A model generated the notes under the pieces. That model did not search any database, had not been told where the DNA came from, and worked only from the letters and a program-made list of their open reading frames with translations. The translations under genes and the position numbers were made by a program. Shown one piece after another: positions 34,911 through 42,982 of a stretch of DNA of 64,000 nt (positions are counted from its first letter, which is position 1; every line of letters starts with the position of its first letter). Location of the stretch: positions 310,001 through 374,000 of the forward strand of contig NZ_JABCJE010000002.1 in the NCBI RefSeq assembly GCF_013377535.1, given 5' to 3'. Source of the stretch: Donghicola mangrovi. GTDB lineage: Bacteria; Pseudomonadota; Alphaproteobacteria; Rhodobacterales; Rhodobacteraceae.

Positions 34911-35807
34911 ATGACATCTACACCTGAAATTCTGTGCATCGGCTCGGTCCTGTGGGACATCATCGGCCGGTCCTCCAGTCATATGCGCGTGGGCACTGAC
35001 GTGCCGGGGCGGATCATCCGCGTGCCGGGCGGCGTGGCCTTGAATATCGCGATGACCCTGCGCCGTCAGGGCATGGTGCCCGCCCTTCTGTCCGCCGTGG
35101 GCAAAGACGCCGAGGGCGCCGAGCTGCTGGCCGACTGCCGCCGCCGTGGGCTGATCACCGAGCACATCTACCTGTCCGAAGACCTGCCCACCGACCGCTA
35201 TATGGCTGTTGAGGGCGCGAATGGCCTGATCGCCGCCATCGCCGACGCCCATTCGCTGGAAGAGGCCGGTGACAAGATCCTGCGCCCCCTGTCGAACGGT
35301 GCGTTGGGTCGTGCGGACGCCCCTTATTCCGGGCTGATCGCGCTGGACGGCAACCTGACCGAGGCGTTGCTGGCCCACATCGCCACGGACCCGCTGTTCG
35401 CGCAGGCCGACCTGCGTGTCGCCCCCGCATCCCCCGGCAAGGCCACGCGCCTGCTGCCCTTGGTCGAGGCGGGCCGCGCCACGCTCTATGTGAACCTCGA
35501 AGAGGCCGGCCTGCTGTGCCAGACCGAGTTTCCCGACGCCGCCTCTGCCGCTGCCGGACTGGTGGCGCGCGGGGCCAAGCGCGCGCTGGTGACTGACGGG
35601 GGCCGCCTGTCTGCCGATGGCGATGCGGACGCCGTGATCACCCGTCAACCGCCCGAAGTTATGGTGACCCGGGTCACCGGCGCGGGTGATAGTTTCATGG
35701 CGGCCCATATCGTGGCCGAAGCCCGCGGCGCTGATCGCGATGCCGCCCTTAGGGCCGCCCAAGCCGCCGCAGCCGCCCATGTATCCGGAGAGACCCCTTA
35801 TGATTGA
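34911..35807 (+). CDS. psuK: PfkB-family sugar kinase, probable pseudouridine kinase
   Basis: 298-residue ribokinase-fold enzyme. The N-terminal GG-type motif is VPGGVALNIAMTLRRQG; the C-terminal PfkB signature VTGAGDSFMAAHIV contains the catalytic Asp. It overlaps the psuG gene by 8 bp. PsuK makes pseudouridine 5'-phosphate, the substrate of PsuG, so function is assigned mainly from this neighbour; other PfkB substrates are not excluded by sequence alone. Confidence 0.85.
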   Translation: MTSTPEILCIGSVLWDIIGRSSSHMRVGTDVPGRIIRVPGGVALNIAMTLRRQGMVPALLSAVGKDAEGAELLADCRRRGLITEHIYLSEDLPTDRYMAVEGANGLIAAIADAHSLEEAGDKILRPLSNGALGRADAPYSGLIALDGNLTEALLAHIATDPLFAQADLRVAPASPGKATRLLPLVEAGRATLYVNLEEAGLLCQTEFPDAASAAAGLVARGAKRALVTDGGRLSADGDADAVITRQPPEVMVTRVTGAGDSFMAAHIVAEARGADRDAALRAAQAAAAAHVSGETPYD

Positions 35808-36705
35808 CATTAGCTTTTCCCCCGAAGTCGCTGACGCCAAATCGAAAAACCTGCCCATCGTCGCGCTGGAAAGCACCATCATCACCCACGGGATGCCCTA
35901 TCCGCAGAACGTGGAAACCGCCCGCAAGGTCGAGGCCACCATCCGCGCGGCTGGCGCCATCCCCGCCACCATCGCCGTGCTGGAGGGCCGCATTCACGCG
36001 GGCCTGACGGACGAACAGCTGGAAACCTTGGGTCAGGCGCAGAACGTCGCCAAGCTGTCCCGCGCCGATCTGGCCGCCTGCGTGGCCACCGGCGGCACCG
36101 GCGCGACCACCGTGGCGGCGACCATGATCTGCGCCCATCTGGCGGGGATCGGCGTTTTTGCCACCGGCGGGATTGGCGGCGTGCATCGCGGGGCGGAAAG
36201 CACCTTTGACATCTCGGCGGACCTCAAGGAACTGGCCGAAACCCCTGTGACGGTGGTTGCAGCGGGTGCCAAAGCGATCCTCGATCTGCCCAAAACGCTC
36301 GAAGTGCTGGAGACCTATGGCGTGCCTGTCATCGCCTATGGTCAGGACGATTTTCCGGCCTTCTGGTCGCGCTCTAGCGGGATGAAGGCGCCTTTGCGCA
36401 TGGACACCCCCGAACAGATCGCTCTGGCCCAGAAAACCCGTACCGCGATGGGCCTGCCCGGCGGTCAGCTGGTGGCGAACCCCATCCCCGTGGACGCGGA
36501 AATCTCCGCCGAAACCCTGGCCCCCATCATCAGCGCCGCCCTGTCCGAGGCCGACGCCAAAGGGATCACCGGCAAGGCCGTGACCCCCTTCTTGCTGCAG
36601 CGGATTTTCGAGCTGACCGAGGGCAAGTCCTTGGCCGCGAACATCGAACTGGTGCTGAACAATGCCCGACTGGCGGCGGCGATCGCCCAATCGATGACAC
36701 ATTGA
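35800..36705 (+). CDS. psuG: Pseudouridine-5'-phosphate glycosidase
   Basis: 301-residue enzyme that splits pseudouridine 5'-phosphate to uracil and ribose 5-phosphate (reversible C-C bond). Family motifs: VALESTIITHGMPYPQN (active-site Glu), GGTGATTVAATM, FATGGIGGVHRGAE and the active-site lysine region VTVVAAGAKAILDLPKTLE. ATG 35800 overlaps the kinase stop and has GGAGAG 7 nt upstream. No nucleoside transporter is adjacent. Confidence 0.94.
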   Translation: MIDISFSPEVADAKSKNLPIVALESTIITHGMPYPQNVETARKVEATIRAAGAIPATIAVLEGRIHAGLTDEQLETLGQAQNVAKLSRADLAACVATGGTGATTVAATMICAHLAGIGVFATGGIGGVHRGAESTFDISADLKELAETPVTVVAAGAKAILDLPKTLEVLETYGVPVIAYGQDDFPAFWSRSSGMKAPLRMDTPEQIALAQKTRTAMGLPGGQLVANPIPVDAEISAETLAPIISAALSEADAKGITGKAVTPFLLQRIFELTEGKSLAANIELVLNNARLAAAIAQSMTH

Positions 36706-36801
36706 TCGTTTCTTTTGCAGAACAGACCACTGAGGCGTTGTGAACCAGCGCTCCAGTGCCTAAGTTCCGATTGAAACCATCCGCCAAGACCGCTGGGGAT
36801 C

Positions 36802-37542
36802 ATGAGCACGCCTTTCCACGACGACCACCCGATCCACCGTAAACCGGGTTTTTTCGCCCGCTTGCGCTCTAATTTCTTTACCGGAATCGTGGTGATTGCC
36901 CCCGTTGGCCTTACGGTTTGGCTGATCTGGACGGTGATCGGTTGGGTGGACAGCTTTGTGATGCCGTTCGTCCCCCGCGTCTACCACCCCGAGATTTTCT
37001 TTCAGCGCTGGTTCGGCGAGGATACGTCGATCAATATCCGCGGCGTGGGTGTGATCTTCTTCCTGCTGTTCACCATGCTGACGGGCTGGATCGCCAAGGG
37101 GCTGATTGGCCGCTCGTTCATCCGTTGGAGCGAACGTCAGGTGGACCGGATGCCGGTTGTGCGCTCGATCTATTCGGGGCTGAAGCAACTGGCCGAAACC
37201 GTCTTTGCCCAATCCGAGCGCAGCTTTGAAAAGGCCTGTCTGGTCGAATATCCCCGCCGCGGGATCTGGGCCATCGGCTTTATCTCGACCGATGCCAAGG
37301 GCGAGATCGCCTCGCGTCCCGACACCATGGAAAAGCTGGTCAGTGTGTTCGTACCGACCACGCCCAACCCGACTTCGGGGTTTTTGCTGTATTTCCCCGC
37401 TTCGGATGTGATCGAACTGGACATGACGATCGAGGACGCCGCCAAACTGGTGATCTCGGCCGGACTGGTCTATCCGCCCGAGAAAGCCGCCGAGCCCACG
37501 CCCATCGAAGAGGCGCGGGAAAAGCGGTTAGGAAAACATTAA
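36802..37542 (+). CDS. DUF502-family membrane protein
   Basis: 246-residue inner-membrane protein of unknown function. Two hydrophobic spans lie near residues 22-52 and 77-100; the family motif RMPVVRSIYSGLKQLAETV follows and a soluble domain makes up the rest. It converges with the patatin gene and the two coding ends overlap by 15 bp. Similar proteins are widespread in bacteria and plants (COV family), without known bacterial role. Confidence 0.85.
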   Translation: MSTPFHDDHPIHRKPGFFARLRSNFFTGIVVIAPVGLTVWLIWTVIGWVDSFVMPFVPRVYHPEIFFQRWFGEDTSINIRGVGVIFFLLFTMLTGWIAKGLIGRSFIRWSERQVDRMPVVRSIYSGLKQLAETVFAQSERSFEKACLVEYPRRGIWAIGFISTDAKGEIASRPDTMEKLVSVFVPTTPNPTSGFLLYFPASDVIELDMTIEDAAKLVISAGLVYPPEKAAEPTPIEEAREKRLGKH

Positions 37543-38616
37543 GGGCAGATCCACACTGCTTTGCTGGTTCAGCTTGTCCTTGTGCTGGGCTAGAAACTGT
37601 TCGGCCGCATCCCGCCCCGCATCGCGCAATTCCTGAATGACATAGGGCGTCGGCACCAGTTTGGTCGCCACCGACAGGTTGGTCATCATCTTGTCGTCGG
37701 CGATCATGTGGACATACACGTCCTTCATCTGGTTTGGGGGCATGCGCCCTTCGTGGATCAGTTCCTGCACGAATGAAATCGCCCGTAATTCCCGCAGGAG
37801 CGAGGCGTTGAAGCTGATCTCGTTGATGCGGTTCTGGATTTCCTGCGGGGTCTTGGGGACTTCGTCGCGGATGATCGGGTTGATGTTCACGATGACGATG
37901 TCATTGGGCAGGCGCGGCTCGAACATGGGGAACAGCGCGGGGTTTCCCGTATAGCCCCCGTCCCAATAAGCCTCGACCTGCCCCGTGGCGGGGTCCTCGA
38001 TCTCGACCGCCTGAAACAGCGTGGGCAGACACGCAGAGGCCAGCAACACGTCGCTGGTGACCTCGTCCCCCTCAAAGACCTTCACCTTGCCAGAGCGCAC
38101 GTTGGTGGCGCAGATGAACAGCTCCGGCCCCGCATCGGCACACACACAGTCAAAGTCGAAGGACTGCACGATATGCTCCAGCGGGTTCTTGTAGAACGGG
38201 CCCCACGCATAGGGGGTCATCATCCGCGAGACCACGTCGGCCCACATATAGGGCACGCTCATTTCGATGGTTTTGGACAGTTGGCCGGGGGTCATGACAT
38301 AGCCGGTCATCCAGCTGGGGATGCGGAAATCGTCGATCCCCGCGATCTGCCCCCACAGGAACGACAGCATGTCCCGCGCGCCCTGACGGCCGTTCTTGAT
38401 CAGGCCAGCCTTGAGCGCGGCGGCGTTCAGCGCCCCTGCCGAGGTGCCTGACATCGAGGCGATCTCGATATCCTCGTGTTCCAGAATTTTATCCAGCACG
38501 CCCCAAGTGTAGGCGCCGTGGGCGCCTCCGCCCTGTAGGGCCAGATTGATGCGTTTCATGTTGCTGGGGGCCGCGTCCTTTTTGCGGCCGAAGGGGTTGA
38601 TCCTCGACGGTGCCAT
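37528..38616 (-). CDS. Patatin-like phospholipase / possible PHB depolymerase
   Basis: 362-residue alpha/beta hydrolase of the patatin family. The oxyanion motif LQGGGAHGAY (28-36), nucleophile Ser59 in GTSAG and the Asp in WDGGYTG form the catalytic dyad. No signal peptide, so it is cytoplasmic. It lies 82 bp after the 3-hydroxybutyrate dehydrogenase gene on the same strand. That pairing suggests it releases 3-hydroxybutyrate from intracellular polyhydroxybutyrate, as some patatin-type depolymerases do, but a phospholipase role is equally possible from sequence. Confidence 0.85.
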   Translation of the reverse strand: MAPSRINPFGRKKDAAPSNMKRINLALQGGGAHGAYTWGVLDKILEHEDIEIASMSGTSAGALNAAALKAGLIKNGRQGARDMLSFLWGQIAGIDDFRIPSWMTGYVMTPGQLSKTIEMSVPYMWADVVSRMMTPYAWGPFYKNPLEHIVQSFDFDCVCADAGPELFICATNVRSGKVKVFEGDEVTSDVLLASACLPTLFQAVEIEDPATGQVEAYWDGGYTGNPALFPMFEPRLPNDIVIVNINPIIRDEVPKTPQEIQNRINEISFNASLLRELRAISFVQELIHEGRMPPNQMKDVYVHMIADDKMMTNLSVATKLVPTPYVIQELRDAGRDAAEQFLAQHKDKLNQQSSVDLPLMFS

Positions 38617-38698
38617 TGCGGGTCTGCCTTTCGCTTGGTTGCGTTGGGTCCCCTCCCTATGGTCGACGGGCGCGGGTTAAACCGCGCCCACCCTTGGA

Positions 38699-39472
38699 TC
38701 AGAGCGCGGTCCAGCCTCCGTCCACGCTGATGGTTGTTCCGGTGATCTGTTTCGCCGCGTCCGAGCACAGGAACACCGCGGTGCCCCCCAGTTCCTCGAC
38801 GGTGGCGAACTCTTTCGAGGGCTGGCGTTCCAGCATGACGTTCTTGATCACGTCCTCGCGGCTCATGTTGTATTTTTCCATGGTGTCAGGGATTTGCGCC
38901 TCGACCAGCGGGGTCAGCACATAGCCCGGACAGATGGCGTTGCAGGTGATCGGCTCTTGGGCGGTTTCCAGGGCGGTCACCTTGGTAAAGCCCACCACAC
39001 CGTGCTTGGCGGCCACATAGGCCGATTTGTAGGGGCTGGCGGTCAGACCGTGGGCCGACGCGATGTTCACAATGCGGCCCCAGCCAGCGGCCCGCATTTT
39101 CGGCAGCGCAGCAGCGGTGGTGTGGAAGGCCGAGCTGAGGTTGATCGCGATGATCGCGTCCCACTTTTCGACGGGAAACTCGTCGATGCCCTTCACGTAC
39201 TGGATGCCCGCATTGTTGACCAGAATGTCACAAGCCGGTGCTTTCTCGATCAGGGCGCGGCACTCGTCGCCCTTGGACATGTCAGCTTTAATATAAATTA
39301 CAGATACACCAAACTCTTCGGCCATATCCGAGGCCAGTTTGTGGTCCTCCGGGTTGTCGGTGAAAGAGTTCAGAACGACGTTCGCGCCCGCCTTGGCAAG
39401 TTCCCGCGCAACGCCCAAACCAATGCCCGAGTTCGAGCCGGTAACGATTGCAGTTTTACCCTTCAAAGTCAT
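38699..39472 (-). CDS. bdhA: 3-hydroxybutyrate dehydrogenase
   Basis: 257-residue classical SDR. Cofactor motif TGSNSGIGLG (11-20), NNAG (86-89), catalytic Ser139, Tyr152 and Lys156 (ASPYKSAYVAAKHG). It oxidises D-3-hydroxybutyrate to acetoacetate with NAD. GGGGG stands 6 nt before the ATG. With the patatin gene it forms a probable PHB-use operon. Confidence 0.92.
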   Translation of the reverse strand: MTLKGKTAIVTGSNSGIGLGVARELAKAGANVVLNSFTDNPEDHKLASDMAEEFGVSVIYIKADMSKGDECRALIEKAPACDILVNNAGIQYVKGIDEFPVEKWDAIIAINLSSAFHTTAAALPKMRAAGWGRIVNIASAHGLTASPYKSAYVAAKHGVVGFTKVTALETAQEPITCNAICPGYVLTPLVEAQIPDTMEKYNMSREDVIKNVMLERQPSKEFATVEELGGTAVFLCSDAAKQITGTTISVDGGWTAL

Positions 39473-39628
39473 AATATCCCCCTTAGCTAGTGTCCTCGGT
39501 TCGACGCTAGTGTAATGCAGTCGCAGAATCGATTCCTATCAGTGCATTAAGTTCACTACCGTGCTTCGGGTTCCACAGCTTGTTTATGTTGTGCGGGGAA
39601 ACTTCTCGTTATCTCAATGAGATGAAAA

Positions 39629-39655
39629 CAAAAAAACGCCGGCACAAGGCCGGCG
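39629..39655 (-). terminator. Terminator of the small RNA candidate
   Basis: On the minus strand CGCCGGC-CUUGU-GCCGGCG (39637-39655) is followed by seven U. There is no minus-strand protein gene upstream of it. Confidence 0.8.
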
Positions 39656-39703
39656 CTAAGTATTGAGGCAGGTTTCATACAGGCAAGAAACCTATCGAGC
39701 AGT
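39629..39703 (-). ncRNA. Candidate small RNA of about 75 nt
   Basis: The minus-strand segment has all parts of an sRNA gene: promoter (39710-39738), expected start near 39703, a 5' hairpin AGGUUUC-10 nt loop-GAAACCU (39670-39693), a single-stranded CCUCAAUACUUA linker, and a strong terminator (39629-39655). The transcript cannot be the end of a protein gene, because the next gene upstream is on the other strand. I do not recognise it as a known family. No RNA data support it yet. Confidence 0.55.
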
Positions 39704-39709
39704 GATACC

Positions 39710-39738
39710 TATATAAGCAATCTAGCGCCGCTCTCCAA
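39710..39738 (-). promoter_or_regulatory. Candidate sigma-70 promoter of the small RNA
   Basis: Minus-strand CTTGGAG (-35 TTGGAG, 39738-39733) and TATATA (-10, 39715-39710) are spaced 17 bp. Only the first three -35 bases match TTGACA, but the spacing and -10 box are good. Confidence 0.45.
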
Positions 39739-39817
39739 GCTAAAAGTTTGAAAAGACACAGAACGGTGTCTAGGATTTTACCAAACATATCCGCATAGCG
39801 ACCGAGGAGAGCAGTTC

Positions 39818-41635
39818 GTGGCATTGATTTTAAGGAAGAAACTGGGATTATCCACAGCTTTTGGGGTGTTGGCGCTTTTTGCTCAGGCAGCACTTTCAGA
39901 GCCGTCGCATGGCATCGCGATGTACGGAGAACCGGCGCTATCGGCCGGATTCGAATCTCTGCCTTACGTGAATGTGGACGCTCCAAAGGGTGGCCGGGTG
40001 GTCATGGGAGAGACCGGAAGTTTCGATAGTTTAAACCCGCATCAGGCCAAGGGATCGACTCCCTGGCAGCTGCGTTTTGTGGCCTATGAAAGCCTGATGG
40101 GCCGTAACTGGGACGAACCCTTCGGGCTCTATGGTCTGATTGCCGAAACAATCGAGACCGCGCCGGACCGCAGCTGGGTCGAATTCACCCTGCGCGACGG
40201 GGTCACGTTCAGCGACGGCACCCCTCTGACTGTCGAAGATGTGATGTGGTCCTATGAGACTTTGGGCACCATCGGGCACCCCCGTTATCTGGGAACGTGG
40301 TCCAAGGTCGCCAAAATGGAGCAGACCGGTGATCGCAAGATCAAGTTCACCTTCAACACCGACAACCCAGAGCTGGCCCTGCTGATCGGGATGCGCCCGA
40401 TTCTCAAGAAGGCCCAGTTCGCGGATGTGCCCTTTGATCAGGCGGGCATCAGCGTGATCCCGATCACCACCGCCCCCTATGTGATCGACAGCTACGAAGC
40501 GGGCCGCTACGTCAGCCTCAAGCGGAACGAGAACTACTGGGGCAAGGACCTGCCCCTGCGCCGCGGCACCAACAACGCCGACGAGCTGCGCATGGAATTC
40601 TACGGCGATGAGTCGGTCATGTTCGAGGCCTTCAAGGCCGGTGAGCTGAACGCCTTCCGCGAGTCGAACGGCCAGAAGTGGGACACCGTTTACGACTTCC
40701 CCGCTGTGCAGCGCGGCGATGTGGTGAAGTCGGAAATCCCGCACCAGCGTCCCAGCGGCATCACCGGTCTGGCGATGAATATCCGCAAGGCACCCTTTGA
40801 CGACTGGCGCGTGCGCGAAGCGATGATGCTGGCGTTCAACTTCGAATTCATCAACACCGCCCTGAACGGTGGCAAGCAGCAGCGCATCACGTCGTACTTC
40901 TCGAACTCGATGCTGTCGATGGATCACGGCCCCGCCACGGGCAAGGTTCTGGACTATCTGAACAAGTATCAGGACGCCCTGCTGCCCGGTGCGGTCGACG
41001 GCTATGACCTGCCCGTTTCCGATGGCAGCGAGCGCAACCGCAGCAACCTGCGCAAAGCCGCCGCCCTGCTGGAAGAGGCCGGTTGGACCGTTGGCCCCAA
41101 TGGCCAGCTGACCGATGCCGAGGGCGCGCCCTTCAGCTTTGATATCCTGCTGCGCCAAGGCAGCAGCGAGGTTCAGGGCATCTCAGATATCTTTATCAAG
41201 CATCTGGAATCGCTGGGGATTAAGGCAACGGTCACCGTGGTGGATGCGGCCCAATACACCCAGCGCACCGATGCATTTGACTATGACATGACCTACTATC
41301 GCCGCGGCGTTTCGCTGAGCCCGGGCAACGAGCAGTACCTCTATTGGGGCTCCGAGGCGGCTGGCACCCAAGGCAGCTACAACATGATCGGTATCCAAAG
41401 CGCCGCCGTGGACGGGCTGATCGGGGATATCCTTCAGGCCCAGTCGAATGACGATTTCGTCGCCGCCACCAAGGCGCTGGACCGTGTGCTGACCACCGGC
41501 CGCTATGTGATCCCGTTCTACGAGTGGAATGTAAGCTGGATTGCCCATGACAAGCACCTGAAGTATCCCTCGAAGCTGCCGATCTACGGCGACTGGATCG
41601 ACTTCATGCCCGACGTTTGGTGGTGGGAGGAATGA
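39818..41635 (+). CDS. Extracellular solute-binding protein, family 5 (YejA/oligopeptide type)
   Basis: 605-residue periplasmic peptide-binding protein. Signal peptide (1 to about 27) then HGIAMYGEPALSAGFESLPYVN and NPHQAKGSTPWQLRFVAYESL, typical of YejA-like receptors for oligopeptides or microcin C-like compounds. The start codon is GTG 39818 with GAGGAG 8 nt upstream. No permease or ATPase gene follows, so it is an orphan receptor or uses a transporter elsewhere. Its stop overlaps the start of an entericidin-like gene (TGATG). Confidence 0.88.
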   Translation: MALILRKKLGLSTAFGVLALFAQAALSEPSHGIAMYGEPALSAGFESLPYVNVDAPKGGRVVMGETGSFDSLNPHQAKGSTPWQLRFVAYESLMGRNWDEPFGLYGLIAETIETAPDRSWVEFTLRDGVTFSDGTPLTVEDVMWSYETLGTIGHPRYLGTWSKVAKMEQTGDRKIKFTFNTDNPELALLIGMRPILKKAQFADVPFDQAGISVIPITTAPYVIDSYEAGRYVSLKRNENYWGKDLPLRRGTNNADELRMEFYGDESVMFEAFKAGELNAFRESNGQKWDTVYDFPAVQRGDVVKSEIPHQRPSGITGLAMNIRKAPFDDWRVREAMMLAFNFEFINTALNGGKQQRITSYFSNSMLSMDHGPATGKVLDYLNKYQDALLPGAVDGYDLPVSDGSERNRSNLRKAAALLEEAGWTVGPNGQLTDAEGAPFSFDILLRQGSSEVQGISDIFIKHLESLGIKATVTVVDAAQYTQRTDAFDYDMTYYRRGVSLSPGNEQYLYWGSEAAGTQGSYNMIGIQSAAVDGLIGDILQAQSNDDFVAATKALDRVLTTGRYVIPFYEWNVSWIAHDKHLKYPSKLPIYGDWIDFMPDVWWWEE

Positions 41636-41754
41636 TGACCCCGAAGACATTAGCGGTGTTGGCCCTGCTGGGCCTGCTGGCGGCCTGCAACACGGTGGAA
41701 GGTGTCGGAAACGACATCGCGGGTGGTGCGAATATGGTTCGCAGCTGGCTGTAA
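41635..41754 (+). CDS. Entericidin-like small lipoprotein
   Basis: A 39-residue protein, MTPKTLAVLALLGLLAAC up to the lipobox Cys18, followed by NTVEGVGNDIAGGANMVRSWL. The lipobox (LAAC) and the VEGVGNDI stretch match the entericidin A/B family, small outer-membrane-type lipoproteins that act as a toxin/antidote pair in enteric bacteria. GGGAGG is 4 nt before ATG 41635. It is translationally coupled to the peptide-binding protein gene and followed by a terminator. Only one entericidin-like gene is present, so a toxin/antidote pair is not implied. Confidence 0.8.
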   Translation: MTPKTLAVLALLGLLAACNTVEGVGNDIAGGANMVRSWL

Positions 41755-41770
41755 AACACCCTCTAGCCAG

Positions 41771-41806
41771 AACTGGCGGCTGGGTTTAACCTGCCGCCAG
41801 TTTTAA
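41771..41806 (+). terminator. Terminator after the entericidin-like gene
   Basis: AACTGGCGGC-12 nt-GCCGCCAGTT (41771-41802) is a 10-bp stem ending in UUUUAAU. The U-run is short, so leakage into the ArsC-like gene 14 bp on is likely. Confidence 0.6.
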
Positions 41807-41819
41807 TACCGGAAGCCCA

Positions 41820-42290
41820 ATGAACATCCTCGTGCTTTGTACGGGTAATGACGCCCGCTCGATCCTTCTGGAATCGATCCTGAATGACGAAGCCCCCAAT
41901 GGTATCACCGCCTATTCTGCTGGCTCTGTCCCTGCCGATGCCGTGCATCCGGCGGTGCTGGCCCTGCTAGAGGCCAACGACCACGACACCTCTGATCTGA
42001 CGCCTTCGGACTGGCGCGACTATGCCGGCGACGATGCGATGCCGGTGGATCTGGTGATCACCCTGTGCAGCGAAACCGCGGCCAGAAAAGCCCCCGCATG
42101 GCCCAATGCCCCTGCGACCGGCTACTGGGATATCGCGAACCCCGTGGGCGCTGCCGACGAAGAGGCCGCGATTGCCGCCACCTTCGAGCAGCTCCACCGC
42201 CGCGCCAAGGCCCTGCTGAAGCACCCCATCGAAACGATGGACGCAGGCGAGCTGACCGCCGCTCTCAAGCGCATCGCCAAACAGGCCTGA
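41820..42290 (+). CDS. ArsC/low-molecular-weight phosphatase-like protein
   Basis: 156-residue protein of the LMW-PTPase/arsenate reductase fold. The P-loop CX5R is CTGNDAR (C7 to R13), followed by SILLE; typical ArsC has Ser at the fifth position (CTGNSAR), here Asp. The second redox Cys is kept (C83 in ITLCSETAARK), but the position of the third ArsC cysteine (pI258 C89) is Lys90. So a thioredoxin-coupled Cys relay as in the pI258 enzyme cannot form as usual. No other ars genes are near. A phosphatase or glutathione-linked reductase role is possible. Confidence 0.78.
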   Translation: MNILVLCTGNDARSILLESILNDEAPNGITAYSAGSVPADAVHPAVLALLEANDHDTSDLTPSDWRDYAGDDAMPVDLVITLCSETAARKAPAWPNAPATGYWDIANPVGAADEEAAIAATFEQLHRRAKALLKHPIETMDAGELTAALKRIAKQA

Positions 42291-42293
42291 GCG

Positions 42294-42917
42294 TTAAACC
42301 AATGACGTGACCCAGAGGATCATCGCGTCCTCCGGGCTCGTGGAAATCACGTTATGGCCCATGGTCCCGTCGTAATAGGCGCTGTCACCGCGCTTCATTT
42401 CGATGGGCTCATAGAATTCGGTGAACAGCGTGATGGTGCCGGTCAGGACATAGAGGAACTCCTCGCCGTCGTGGCGGACCCAGCCGTCGAACTCTTCCAT
42501 CGACCGCGCGCGGATGCGTGCGCGGTAGGGCAGCATCGTTTTCTTGGTTAGCGTTTCCGCCAGCAGTTCGTGCTCGTAGGTGGCGGTGGTATAGGCCGCC
42601 CCCTCGCCCGAGCGCGTTGCGGTCATCCGGCCGTTCACCTGATTTTTGCGCGGCGGCGTAAACAGTTGCGGCACGCTGATCCCCAGACCCACGGCCAGCT
42701 TTTTCAACGCCTCATAGGTGGGCGACATCTGGCCGTTCTCGATCTTGGACAGGGTGGAGCGGGCCAGACCGGCCTGCTGGGCGGCCTGTTCCAGCGTCCA
42801 GTCCCGTTCCTTGCGAAGCTCGCGCACACGCGCGCCAAGGTCCAGCGGCAGAACGCTGCTGTCCTGATCGCTGTCACGGGCCACGCGAATAAGCTGTCTG
42901 GGGTCTTTTTCATTCAT
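42294..42917 (-). CDS. XRE-family regulator with cupin domain
   Basis: 207-residue regulator. HTH (about 28-80, RVRELRKERDWTLEQAAQQAG... STLSKIENGQMSPTYEAL) then a C-terminal cupin (about 130-205, GEEFLYVLTGTITLF). This layout is seen in PuuR-like and many catabolic regulators. It is divergent from the acyl-CoA synthetase, with 65 bp between the starts, so it probably controls that gene; the ligand is unknown. It ends 3 bp from the convergent ArsC-like gene. Confidence 0.88.
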   Translation of the reverse strand: MNEKDPRQLIRVARDSDQDSSVLPLDLGARVRELRKERDWTLEQAAQQAGLARSTLSKIENGQMSPTYEALKKLAVGLGISVPQLFTPPRKNQVNGRMTATRSGEGAAYTTATYEHELLAETLTKKTMLPYRARIRARSMEEFDGWVRHDGEEFLYVLTGTITLFTEFYEPIEMKRGDSAYYDGTMGHNVISTSPEDAMILWVTSLV

Positions 42918-42982
42918 GGTTCAGCGTTTAATCCGACCTCCCAACTCTTGCAACTGGGGCCTTGCGGGCCTAGGCATTGGCC

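Larger units (their letters stand above)
39473..39817. other. 345-bp intergenic region holding a small RNA candidate
   Basis: Between the divergent bdhA and peptide-binding protein genes. It contains the sRNA candidate on the minus strand (39629-39703) with its promoter, and, below 39628, the bdhA promoter region. No protein-coding frame here is credible. Confidence 0.6.
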
